Positions 10,901 through 24,100 of a stretch of 64,000 nucleotides of DNA are shown here, one piece after another (the first letter of the stretch is position 1; the number at the start of each line of letters is the position of its first letter). Under the pieces are notes generated by a model. The model saw nothing but the letters and a program-made list of their open reading frames with translations. It was not told the origin of the DNA and ran no database searches. This DNA comes from Lactarius indigo (lineage: Eukaryota > Basidiomycota > Agaricomycetes > Russulales > Russulaceae). The stretch covers positions 248,001-312,000 of the forward strand of contig JAFKAC010000048.1 of assembly GCA_025766275.1 (NCBI GenBank), in the 5' to 3' direction. The translations under genes were made by a program, and so were the position numbers.

Positions 10901-13900
10901 AGGTTTCCAAGCGCAAACTACGGGAAAAGGGAACGTAAAAGATGGGTCGATTGGCTAGGCCGGAAAGCCGGGAAACAAGAAGCTCGAACATCTGATTTGA
11001 CAGAGGTTTGGGAGTTACGACTCTCATCAGATTTGAACCATTCGCGAGAGTCGAGGAAACAAGTGGTATTATGACCGACGACTTCCCCTCACCCATGTTG
11101 AGTTGAAGAGATATGCTTCGCTTAGACGTCGGTGCGATCATCTCGCGCGCGATCGATAGTTGTACTGGGCGAGCTAGGAAATTTGCTTCGATCTGTCCAC
11201 AGAAACTGCTTCAGTTTACCAAGATTATATCCAGAAAGATAACGAACAGACCTGAATCAAGAGCCAATCATGAGTCGACTCTGCCCCCGTATCCTCGCAG
11301 ATAGTTTCGATTTCTCGAAAAAATGCCTCGTTCTTCCGCCAGAAGGCGAGCTCAAGTAGGCGTTGAGACTGCTGATATTTGAGGAACGCAACAGCGTAAC
11401 GTTTGATTATAGGTTTCCACTGATCCGGCAGCGAGCCAATGCGGTTTCTGGCCAACTGGCGCAGCACCGAACGAGGAGTTATTCGAGGCCAGAGTCCGGC
11501 GATATCGAGTACTTTCTCTGCGCCTTTGGTTGGTGCAAGTGCTTCTGAAAGCTCTGAAAACATCAGTTCTTTCCTACGGGAACACTCGTCACGGTAGAGG
11601 CGTAGAGAGTCGTGTGAAGGAATCGTGCCAAGTTGCGCGAGCTGAGAAACGCTTTGTCTCGTAAATTCGTGATGACTCTTGCCCAAGTCATTTCCGTAGA
11701 GTTGAAGCAATGGCTCGTGATTATGTTGCAACTCACGAATCAGGCTCTGGAGGCCGTCCTCACTAGTAGATTTTGAGCTGCATTCTGATGATATGGCGGG
11801 AAGAGTGATGAGATCTGCTGTGCGGAGTGGAGGCTCTTCAAGAATCGATAAAGGTGTGCGGAATGCCAATACGTCGGGAATTAAGTATGTAGACGCTGTG
11901 GAAGGACTGGCGGTGAAGCAGGGTGAGAAGGCGTATGAAGCGACCGTGGGAACATAGGGGCGATTCTCGTAATAATCACGTTGGAGGATAGTTTGCAGTT
12001 GCTGTATATGGTTTTTAAATTGTATATTCCTCGATATTGATTGAAGGTACTTCGCAAATTGTTGATGACAATCGGACTTGTTGAACCACTGCGCCGAAAT
12101 ATCGACAGACTGATAGTTTGGCCAATGGCTCAGCGTCTGTTTCGCGGCTATTAATGATTCCCTCTGGACCGCCTCATCGTATTCTATCCTCCTTCGCTTT
12201 TCGATTTTCTTCCTCTTGGTCGCTTGTATTTGGAAAGAAATAGCAGGGGTTAAATGCATAGGTAAAGCACACCCGGATATCAGATTCTGGAGATGCGTGA
12301 GACTGGGGCGTATGCCATCCGAAAGGGTATAAGACGTCTCCGATGGAGGATGTAGATCCCGAAAGCGCTCGTCTGCAGCGATAACCGCGACGAAGGGGAC
12401 GACGTTTGCCCATTTGGACTTGCTAAAGCTCGCCGCCGAAAGGCAGAACGACAATTTAATTCTCGAGTCTTGAGGATCGGTACCGTTCGTCGCCTTGCGG
12501 CAGAGGTCGTATATCAGGAGCCAGTCCCGAGTGGCGTCGAACTCAAGCCAGTACCGAGTATACGTCAGGGAAACTGCTGTGCTGGCGGGACCCAGCGAAC
12601 CGCTTGAATTCAATACACCCCAGAGATCCGGCCGTTTGTCCAGAGAATGCTTGGAGTTCCATATTGACCACGACATGCGATATGCCACGAGTTCTGCAGA
12701 TGGCTCACCGGGTATGTCCCTCGACTTGTACTCGACGTCTTTGCAAGGTGATAGTTGGTCCGAATTCTGAAGTTCCTGTGGATAAAACACGTTATTTCGA
12801 GACGCTACACGGTCTAGTAATAATTGATTGCGGCTGGGGATATCGAAGACAGTGGGATTGTCGTATAGGGCTTCTAATGCGCGCGCGTGATCAAGAATGT
12901 CGCATACCGCCTTGTAGAAGTAATGGTGCTGTGATAGAGCAGGGAGCTTATTCCACACAACAGTAACCATCGACTGTAAATGGCGCGGATAGTAAACTCT
13001 GTTAGGAGAAAGGCCCGCAATCAATTTGAGGAGTTTTGAACTATCGGCATCGAGCCTTTGAAACGATCGGCAAGCCGCGCCTCGCAGCATGTTGAGGGCC
13101 TCTTCGGTTCCGGTATGTCCGAGCAGCGGATCGGGAAGACAGTGACTTGTTAGCGCGTGAAGGTAACACGCATACAGCTTGCCGCTTAAACCCGAATTAC
13201 TTGTCAGGCATCGAAGATTGGTGTCGATGACGTATTCATACCAGCGGACATATTTGCCCGCGCCGGTATCTATTGAAACGCTAGCAAAGTCTTCTTGCTG
13301 AGCGAATAAAATATCGCCTTGTGGGATGATAACCCGCCGTGACAGTAGATACCTTTCAGGACTAGCACGGCTTGGGCACAGAACGAGTCTGTTCTTCAAG
13401 CCAAACATCGTCCCAATTGACTGGGTCTCGTCGACTACGTAGCCGGGAATGCTTCGACATTCGAGCTCCGAGATCTGGTTGACGAAGAACGAAAGGTGCA
13501 ACCGAGGCAAAGAAACTTCCAGCAATTTCTCAGTTTGCGAAACAACGATATGTTCAGAGGTTTCAAGTGATGAAAGTAAGGAAGACACCATCCCAAAGGT
13601 AGCTGAGCGGATGTCGACCAGCTCCTCTGAGGGAACGGTTGGAATGCGCTTCCGGTGCATGAGATGAGATCGTGCCGCATGTTTCAGAAAGTAGAGACGC
13701 CAATTAGAGGGGTTGGATGTCCACGGAGATCGAGCAGGGCGAAATTCGACTTCACCGGTACTCAGATCGAGCCAGTGAGTGTGTCCGTCGATAAAATGTC
13801 TTGGGAAATCTCCAGATAGCGTAGAACGTGGTACGAGTTGAAATAGTTGCGAACCTCCTGGCTGGCGGGCTTTCAAATTTATATCTCCGTTTCCCCGTGA

Positions 13901-16900
13901 GAAAAGGATCTTCAATCGGGTATTAGTGAGGTCGGATGCCAAGAGAAGGTCATACTTTACCTGATATCCCGACACGGTAGATCGCGTCATGAACTCCATT
14001 CCGGGTACATCAGCTGGCACCACGTCGAGGACTCTCTGAGAGAGGTCAAGTACGTAGAGAAAGGTAATCATGACACTCACCGCTCCCAAAATATCTGCGT
14101 ACATGGGGTGTTTTATTATCTCTTGGGGAAGCTTTCCCAGTGGCTTTCCGCCAACGAGTAGCTGACCGGTTAGCAAATTGTAGTGGATCCTCTGCCCTCC
14201 TTCCGCTACGCAGGAGGTCCACCGAGAATTGGGTTGAGGGACAGCACACCATTTAGAAGATGCACTTCTACGATAGCCTGGCCAAAGCGATGAAATGGCA
14301 TGATCGTAACCATCCGCGAGTGAGAAGCTCAGGTTGTCCAGCGCATCATGAAAGGAGAAAACAGGTTCCAAAAGGTGAAGTAGCCGCGAGTGACGGTGGA
14401 GCATTCGGGTAAGATAGAAAGTGTTGTCGTTAGCGAGAGATGATGGTGTGTTGTCCTGAACAATGATCGCGCATTGCATAGCTACAGAAAGGTCGTTGTA
14501 ACTGGAAAATACAGTGGGAATATACTCCGGGGAAACGTCGAAAGTCGAGAAGCAGGTCACGGCAAGCATGCACAGCCGGCCGCGCAAACCCTCACGGGAA
14601 GATTCATCTTGCGTTAATTCTAGCCTCGCGCCTAGGTCATGAATCCATTGATACGTCAGATCTCGAGCCTTCCGTAGCAACGCGCATGCCCCTTCACAAA
14701 CTCCCGGGTCCGTCGCGGAGGCTATGAGACGGCTGCAGATAAGAGCTGGAGATCGTTAAGCCGCTATCGAAGGTGAAGGTATGCGACTCACCAATGGTCC
14801 GTACCGTGACTTCCTCGAGCCAGTTGGCTCTTATCTTTTCAATGAGGGAATCTAATTCATGCAAAAGAGTCCTCCCGAAGTTGGGAATGTCCAGATCGAC
14901 GTGCCAGTCGCGTATGCCATCCGATAGTGGCCCAAGTTGCCAGGCTGCCTGGGTAATCAACACGTGTACCTCCTCACGACGAAACGAGAGAGCTGGTGAC
15001 GCCAACTCCCTCGCGACGTTCAACCATTGTAAACGCGGGCCGCTGCGCAATCCAGAATATGCGACGAACTCGTGTATGCTGAGTTCTTTTGGGCAGTCAG
15101 CTTGGTCGGCGATGATCTCATTAAAAGAATGCTGAGTCCCAGACACGGCAAAATGAAGTGGAGCGTATGGACTCGACGTGGGGACAGGAGGGGTGCACAG
15201 CTTTTCGACACAAGCTTCAGAGAAAGACCCTACCACCCATGAATTGCGGGATCGGTCGAACAGCCTAAGAGATAGTCCGTTATTAAGCAAAACTGAGGAC
15301 TCGTCGGCAGGGATCCCGACCATCTTGTAGTGCGTGTTGTCGAAAAATGACTTGGTCGTTGATCCGATAGTGATGCGACGGTGTGACCGCGTCGCCCAGC
15401 GATTTAGGCCAGAGAAAGCGTCTAAGAGGATTTTGGGTTGATCGAGAGTGTCGGGAACTTCGGACATGCCTAAATCACGAAGAACCAAATAAGTCGTGTC
15501 GCGCCAAATAGAGAACGTAGGCGGTGGGGACAGCTCGAATACTGCTTGCTGGGCCCGCAGAATCGAGGAGGGCAGGGGCCACTCGTGAGCACGGATTTTT
15601 AGCGTTTTGGACTGCCGCTCCAGTTCACATTTCTTGCAATCTCCGCTATGTAACTCGTTCCCCAAAGTGTCCTTAATTTGCTCGTGGTCCAACGTCGAGG
15701 CTTCTTTAGATAGTGATCTCTCTTGCTGGTTTAGGGTAGCTAGTTCGTCGCGCTTTTCTGCACGTTCTTCATGAGCGTGCGTGTTGATGTCACCGTGAAG
15801 GTGTTGCAGATCCTCGGAACTACAGAAATACTTCGCAGAAAAGGACAACTCGGAGGCGGTGTTCGAGAAGATGGGGGTGACGTTCAGGGCTTCTTCGTGG
15901 CGCCGAGACAGGTATTCTTCGATAAACAAAGCACGCTTTATGGAATCCGAACGATGAAGAAGTAATGGATGGAGGAATCTGAGCGGAATTTCGGGAGAGT
16001 ATTGTTTGAGTAAGGGACACTGCTGAATTGCGAGTGTATCCATGGCGACCCAGAGATCCAGGATTGTCAGGATCATAACGGAATTATCTTCGGCGTCGGT
16101 TCCGTAAAGGTCTTTGGCGCCAGACAGATACTGCTCGATACACGAAGCAATCGCCTCCGGAGCACCGTCGTCGTGTAGAGACGCGGTGGCCCAGGACCCT
16201 AAATACTTTTCGACGGACACCTCAAAGTCCACTAGAGCAACGCGCCTATCTTTGGCAATGGCTTGTGCGAGTCGGCCTTCTGTAAACTGCTTGAAATCGC
16301 GAGTATTGTTAAGACGTGGCATATCAGAAGGGGAAAATGTTGTTTGAGAGGGGATACACGACGTCGAATTAAGCATATTTTCGAGGTGACTGCACGCGTT
16401 TACAAGGGAAATTGTCGAATCTGCAGCCAGGTCGAACGCCTCCGGAAGCCACGGTGGAGACAATGACGTAATAGCCTGAAAGTCTGTCCATCTTCGCTGG
16501 AGGTGCGCCTCCGTCACCCTTGCAGTGTTGTAGATGAAGTCATAGATATGATGCGATACTGCCAAGCGCAATTTTGAAAGGCGTCGAGCTATTTTTACCC
16601 TCATCGCGTAGAGTAACTCGCTTGAAAAGTTCCGGGACAAGGAATTCCGGAGAAGAAAGGAATGAAAGAATAGCATGAAAGTCTTGTACATGTTGCTAAC
16701 ACGTAGAGATGTCTGGAGGGAAATTCTCAGGATAAGCCACAAGGGGGATCTTCGCCAAGGTGTGTACGCGTCATCCCATAGTACCTCGTCCCCTATGCGC
16801 TTTGTGATTCGGTCGACAACAGCTGGCTGACCAAAAGCCCTGAGGATTCCCACCAATAACTCAGATATGTATCGGGGGTGAGCACTCTCCCGAACCTCAT

Positions 16901-17541
16901 GGACGACAGATCCTGCCTTGGAAGTGGTTGGAGCGGAATCTAAGACATCAACATCCATTTGCAGGAGGAAGGAGGAGAGTTCCCGAAGAAAGCATTCATT
17001 GGTAAAGGTCTCTGTCGGAATATGGATGGCGGGTCCAGGGTATGAACACAGAAGTTTCCCCTTGGCCGACATTATGGCGCTAGGTGGTTGCAAGACTTCA
17101 AAAACCTCGAATTGAACGTAATTTGTGAGGGCAAGTCTACGAACGATAACCGCGGCGTTCTGCGCCCGAATATGCATGACGAATACATCTAGTGGAAAAT
17201 GGTCAAAACACAGATAGCACAATGAACGGCTAGAAAAACTCACCTCCGATAGTCATATTCGACAAAGTACGTTGCAGCTCGGCTGTTTCGAACGGAGATT
17301 TTGCAACTCGGCGAACCGATTCCATCATTTTGATCATATGTTCCCACTGGGGTCGTTGGGAGTATGGGAGGACCTGAAGGAAACTTCGCGCGGCCTCGAT
17401 AAGTACATGACATATCGCCATATTCGATTCTCGTTCCGCTTTCTCGTCTTGTCCAACCTGGGGAAGCTTCGGAGGCATGAAAACGTGTTCAACGACAGAG
17501 CGTAGAACATCTGAATCAATATCAGAAACTGAAATGGGCAT
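7905..17541 (-). CDS. Giant DUF6606/DUF3638/DUF3645 protein, copy A
   Basis: Eight exons keep phase: 17541-17244, 17188-14792, 14745-14081, 14035-13961, 13909-11252, 11192-10155, 10101-9198, 9148-7905; introns 45-59 nt; product about 3092 aa. The N-terminal ~290 residues (HVFMPPKLPQ; later ESAHPRYISELLVGILRAFG) match the DUF6606 type. A P-loop LNMGEGKSSV has its Lys near residue 2068, followed by LDESDE near 2197-2202, DDAHTRGTDLKLP near 2646 and CMRMRQLGKG near 2680, the DUF3638/DUF3645 core. Databases often label such proteins ubiquitinyl hydrolase; I see no evident protease triad and regard them as putative ATPases of unknown role. Two in-frame introns (14080-14036, 13960-13910) have no stop, so read-through would add 15 and 17 residues. 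The start M at 17541 aligns with copy B. Confidence 0.85.
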
Positions 17542-18194
17542 CTCAGTCAAGAGAGAGGTGGTGGGTGTGGGTGTGGCGGTAGAGCGTCTGCGACTGCAAG
17601 ATCTTCGCCACACCCTTCACAACTGAGCGCCTAGGAGGCCGTTGATCGAACGCAATTTCCCGGCTGCTGACAAACACGGGCATTGAGTTGTCCTTGGAGG
17701 TTGGGAACGTGGAGAATCTCACCGAGACCATTTGGATGAGTCTGGGTCAGGAAAGGCATCGTGGCTCACCTATAAAGACAGGCTGACGGGAGGGACTGGC
17801 CGGGTAAGGCGAAGTGGTTGCGCACTCAGTTCATTCGTGCTTGTACGATCCGGTGTAAACAGTGGACCTAGGCCTTACTTCAAGGATTACATGGGACTTA
17901 CAAACGGAATTGTACGGGTTGTCCGTCAGTCACATGCAGGCAGTACTTATACAAATGTGAAAATTTTTCGCAAAAAGAAGTGTACTTCCTGCTCGCCTAC
18001 AGTCATAATTCATGTACCCGTACAAGTGTAGGGAAAACAGTACAGGGATTTTCTCAATCACTTGTTTCAGAGTCAACTGGATTGCTATGATAGAGTACGA
18101 TACAATTCCAACGCCTTTGCACAGAAAAAAAAACGCCTCTCAAAAACTCGAAATGAAAAGCATTCTTACGTCTTATGATACGTTTACGACAATA
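17542..18194. other. Spacer between the two giant genes
   Basis: About 650 bp separating the stop of copy B from the start of copy A. It must hold the 3' end of B and the promoter of A. No coding potential or strong repeat was seen. Confidence 0.5.
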
Positions 18195-21100
18195 CTAGTC
18201 AACCCGCACTTGCGACGATCCCGAGCCCCATTCTTCCCTGACCCACGACTCAAACTCACTGCTCAAAGGACGAGCATCTAAAACACGACCCAGATCCGTC
18301 CCACCGAATCCCATCCCCTTCCTTCGTAACCCCGTCAACTCCTTGAAGATAGACATTACACTGACCAAAAACGGCGACCTTTCGCCCGTACGATACGCCG
18401 GAGGCACAAACCCGTCAACCTCAATATGTTTCGCACCTGGATGCGCCATATGTAGCGCAAGTAACGCACACACCCGTTGGTACTGCTCTCTGCTGTCAAA
18501 GTAGAGTTGACCCGCAAAGAGATTCAGCTCGATTCGGAGGTGTGCAGGGGCGGTCCATTCCCTTGCCAGGGACCCTGGGATGGTGTAGAAAGCAAGGTCG
18601 GGGAAGGTCCGCATAGAGGCGGTGACTCGTGGTGCGTAAACATGCAGTCGGACCTTTCCGCTCTTGCGAATGACGGGGAGTAGTTCGTTTGCCTCGTGTG
18701 GGCTGATGACAATCGCAATACTGTCCCTCCCAGATCCGCCCGATAAAACCCAATTGACGGGGCGGAGGTAGTCCGACAAGCACACGATGCTGGAGTGCCG
18801 GGTGGTGATAGTAAAATCAATGGTCGCAAGTGGAGAAGGGGACCATTCTTCTGTCGAGCTCAGGGCCTTGTCGATCCCAGCTTGGGAGAACAGCGGAATG
18901 ATGTACCTGGAAGGGATAGGGAGCGATCCAGTACGAATGAAGTCGCGGAGGTCGTCGTGGATGATATGCTTCGCAGGATACACCTTTGGAGGACGCTCTA
19001 CCTGACGTTCCCGCTCAACCTCGTGGTTCACTTCCCGCTCTTGTTCTTCCGCCATCCTAACATCAACCAACTGAGTCACTCCAAGACGTTCCAGCCGCTC
19101 GCGTAGAGATGGGATGCCCCTTATTTCAGGGCTCAACCCAGCGACCTGGGTGTTTGGGGCTGGTTCGTACATTTCTTCTAAAGTCTGCGACTCGCGCTGT
19201 AACCAGGAATTCTTCAAAACACCCAGGTCTCCGGTTGAATTGTACCGCTTGTATGCGGAAAACCGTCGGTGATGGTCAATTCCTTGCTGCGCCCAATGCG
19301 GGAGGTGGTGTCCAATATCCCAACAAGTTTCGTACATCGCCCAACGGAGGATGTCGATCACCCGCACGCCATTCTCGGACTCCTGACCACTCGGAATAAG
19401 GCCGCGAATCCGACGGTCGACTTCTCCAGGTGCGAAGAACATCACCGATTGCCCCTTCCCCAGTTGCCGCATCCGCATACATCCTACATCCGTTTAGCTA
19501 ATTCCTTCCTTTATGTGTGAAAACTCACCTTGTAGCAGCCTATCTTTGGTGACCTTCGGCCCGAGCGTGACTGCTGCGCGCGTTTCTCGAGGAAGTTTCA
19601 GATCTGTCCCTCGTGTATGTGCGTCATCAAGATATACGACACACTTGTCGAGCTGCCGATTAAACGGTGAAGAGATCAGCGGTTCGATTGTTCCGTCCTG
19701 GGTGAGCACGGTGAGATGATCCGATTCGTTGAAATAGATAGCTGCTGAGATATGGGGCATAAGGGAGAGCCAGTGTCGTACTAAGTCCTCATTCTGCAGC
19801 TCCAACATTTGCGCTCCGACGTCCAATAGCACTCGGATCTCGGGCTTATGTCCAATTAATCGCTGCAAAAAGGCTTTCGCAGACTCGCGTTCGCCCTTTA
19901 TGCCTTCAGTACATTCGTAGTGGTTATTTTCTGGTTGGAGAAGGTATTGCAAGACGAGTGCATTGGTGCTTAGCTGGGAGACGGGATCCTCCTGTGTTAT
20001 TGACGTCGGCAAGAGAAACCGATTATCGTTCGTGCCACTGAAACCGGTTGTCACATTTGACTTGTCTTCGACCAGATCCCAGGCCGACGTGGAAAGCTTA
20101 GACGGAAATTCCTTGGCCGCTCGGGGAAAGACTACTTGAGACAGATAGAAATCGATAACTCTCGTATTTCTCGAGAATAGCGGAATGAGGTGTTTGTTGA
20201 CTTGCGTGTCATCATTCACATTAACGCCGTTGACCTGTCGCAGTGAGGTGGGGATTCCCTCCCCAAACTCGACCCACTTGTCGTATTCCATGTCGGGGTT
20301 GTCGAGCTTGGTGAGCAAATCGAAGCACTGAAGTACTTGCTCCTTTGTTAGACCACCATAGTAATAACTGAGGCAGGTCAGCGCAATGGCTACATCCGGG
20401 TGACCAAACTCTGCTCTCAAGCTTGGCACGTCCTACGTTTACCTTGAGCTGTGTCCCTTTGGTAGACATGTGGGTGGGCTTACCTTCGCACGATATGGGA
20501 CAGCCAGTAGCGTGGCTGGCGTCCTATCTGAATCAAGACCGTAGTCCACTCTCCACCGGCGTTCCTTCAGCACGTAACCGAGGATCCCTTCGCCGTCAAC
20601 TAGTAGACCACGCAGTAGAAGTATCCCACTCCATAAGGTTGTTCCGGAGCAGTGAGATCTGATTAATTGATGATCTTCGACAGAAACTTCCTTCCGGAGT
20701 ATAAAGCGGCGAGTGGCCTCTCGGACTGAAGGTAAGAGGACGGCGAGTGAAAGGGTGTTTATTGCGCCTCCGAGAGCGTCGTCGGCAATGAGCGAAGATA
20801 TCTGTCGAGAGACCTCTTGATTGAGGATCCGCATCGTGGGAAAACCTTTCTGAGCCTGATCGAGCTCGAACATCTTCGGGAAACGGGAGTATAACCGCGC
20901 GGCGTGTGCTCGTAATCGACTGAAGACCTGTTGCGTCGTGGACCAACGATTTGGGTGATCGTCGACAGGCTTTTGCTCCCCTGCGGTGTAGACCAATTGA
21001 TACCGAACATGTAGGATCTCATCGCTCTCATCGAGTACGTCGCGCGATACCTTAGCTAGCCATCTTTGTAGGTCTTTGAGCTGTGCAGTAGTTGAGAGTT

Positions 21101-24100
21101 TCTTGCGGTCGTCAATGGATGTTATGAGTGTATCAATACACATCAGTTTCTGTGAGAGTAAGTGTTCGGGTTGGACGACAAGAACACCACCGTCATCAAC
21201 GCATTGTCTGTAAAGAGAGCTGATGCTTCGGACAACGGAAGCGCTCATTTCTAGATCCCGCGAAAATGGAACACAGAAAATACGTCTATCAGTAAGCCCA
21301 GAAAGTCTGCCGAGTAACAGTTGGAACATTTGATTAGAGAGTGGTTTGAGGGTCACGATTCTCGCGAGGTTGGAACCATCGGCTAGGGTTGCGGCGACGA
21401 GAGGTACAATCACAGACGACTTTCCCTCTCCCATGTTGAGCTGAAATGATGCGCTTCGTTGACACGTGGGAGATATCATCTCGCGTGCGATTGCCAGTTG
21501 CAGCGGACGCGCCAAAAAGTTCGCGTCGATCTAACAACGCTACCTGTTAGCGTTTGTGAGTTTCGCAGGGAAGTTAACTAACCTGTATCAGAAGCCAGTC
21601 AGCAGAACAAGCCGCGGCGACATCCTCGCAAATAGTTTCCGCTTCTCGGAGGAGTTCCTCGTCCCGGCGTCTCGAAGAAAGTTCAAGCAGACGCTGAGAC
21701 TGTTGATACTTGAGGAATGCTATTGCGTAGCGTGTGATGGCGTATTTCCACTGGTCGGTCAACGTGCCGACGCGATCCCTGGACAGCTCTCGTAGGATGG
21801 ATCGTGGGGTTATTCGAGGCCAAAGACCCGAGACGCTGATGACAATTTCCTGGTTCTGAGATGGGGAAAGAGCTTCTGAAAGCTCAGAAAATATCGCGTC
21901 CTTCTTTTGAGAGCACAAATCGCGATAGTGGCGTAATGCCCCCCGTGAAGGAACTCCGCGGTGTATAGGGAAAGGAGCCGATTTTCCAAGCAACTCGCTG
22001 TGACTCTTGCTCAGGTCTTCTCCGTAGAGTTGTAGTAACGACTTCGGGGATTGTTGGAACTCATGGATAAGAGAGCTAAGGCTATCTTCCCTGGTCGATG
22101 GTAGCTTATTCTCAGCTCCAATCGACACGACGGAAGGTACGGCGATATCCGAGTCGCACCGTTCGTAAGTAGGTGACTGCAAAAAGTCGGCTCGAGACAA
22201 CAGCACTTCTTGAAGCGAAGGAGATATCGCTTTGGGTGGACTCGCACTAAACCGAGGAGAAAACACGAACGGTGTGTTGGGGGGAGTCGTGATCTCGTAG
22301 CAGTCTATGATTTCCTGCAAGCGATGTATATGGTCCCTGAGATCGATGTTTCGGGTTATGGATTGTAGGTAAGCATCGACACATTCCCTGTAACCCTGGG
22401 TGTAGAACCATTGGGGCGGAAGATTGGGGACTGAGCGTCTCTTGGACCACTGTTTCACCACTGACTGCGCTGCGGTTGACGCCTTTTCGTTAATGGAACT
22501 GTTATATTCCCGTTTTCGTTCATTCATGGCCTTCTTGTAGGCAGTTGCTCGGACGTTCATGGTTTGCGCAGGGGTTTCCTCCAGGGGACGAGCAAACCGA
22601 GAAATTAAATTCACTAATCGTGCATGGTCCGGATACGTGCCATCTGAAAGGTCGTAGTGAGATGGTGAAGGTCGTGTAAGATCATGGAATCTTGTGTCCG
22701 TCGCAAAAATAAGGATGAGCGGGATGACGTTTGGGTAACATGTCCCGCTGAAGCTGGCTGCGGAAAGGCTGAACGCCAACCTGATCCTGGAGTCTTGAGG
22801 ATCGCAGTTTAACGCTTTCTGACAACTATCGTATATGCCGAGCCAATCCTTCGCAGCGCTGAAAGTAAGCCAGTACCGGCTATAACGCAGAGAAATCCTA
22901 GTCCCGGCTGTGCCAAGTGATCTCCATAGTTGCATTGTATCCCACAGCTTAGACCAAGTCCGAGGAGGGCAGAGTCGGCCATTCCAAACAGACCATGACG
23001 TCTGGTAGGCAGAAATTTCGTCGCCTCCCCCTTTGACTACGTCCCTTGATTTGTAGGCAATGTCCTCTGGAATTGAAAAGGATGAATGTCGTAAGCTTTG
23101 CAGGTCATTTGGGTAGTACACCCTGTTACGGGAGGCGGCGCGGTTCAGCAACGAAACGTCCCGGGGACGAATATCGAAGTCAACGGGCTCATCATTGAGT
23201 GCCTCCATTGCGCGTGCGTGATCAAGAATGGAGAGTACAGCTGGGTGAAAGTCGTGGTGCTGTGAGAGGGCGGGAATGCTGTTCCATTGTACTGTGACCA
23301 TCGACCGTAGGTTCGGTGGATAATATACTCTAATCGGTGTCAAGGTGCTTATCAGGTCCAAGAGCTTTGCGTCGTCCTCGCTTAGTCTTTGAAAGGACAT
23401 AAAAGCGGCGCTATGCAACATGTGAAGGGATTCTTCGGTCCCGGTATGCCCCAGTAACGGATCGGGGAGACAATGGCTCGTGAGCGCATGCAAATAACAT
23501 TGGTACAGCTTGCTAAGTAAGCTCACGTTTCCAGTGAGGCGTCCCAGATCGGTGTCGATAGTGTACTCGTGCCACTTGACATGTTGTGCCGTTCCCGTCT
23601 TTATGGAAACATTGGCGAAGTCGCCATTCAAGACAAACTCGATATCTCCCTGTGGGATAATCACCCGTCGCGGCGACTCCATAGACTCGTTGTTTGGGCG
23701 CAGGGTTAGTTGATTTCTGAGCCCAAACATGGTGCCACAAGATTGAAATTTATCGACGACGTATCCCGGCATGCTTCGACATTCCAATTCTGAGTCCCCA
23801 TTGACGAAGAATGCAAGATGCAATCGATTGAGGGAAACCTCTATTGCATGATTCGTGTGCGTAATGATAATGTGCTCCGAGGGTTCGAGTGGAGAAAGTA
23901 AGCGGGATATCATTCGAAATGTAATGGAACGAATATCAATTAGATCCACTGGAGCGGCGCCATCTCCGGAGATCTTGCGGAATAGGAACCGGTGATTTGT
24001 AAGAATCGTGAGCCGCCAATTTGACGGATCCGGAGTCCAGGGCGATTGAATAGGGCGAAATTCTATTTCTCCAGTGCGAAGGTCGAGCCAGTGTACACAG

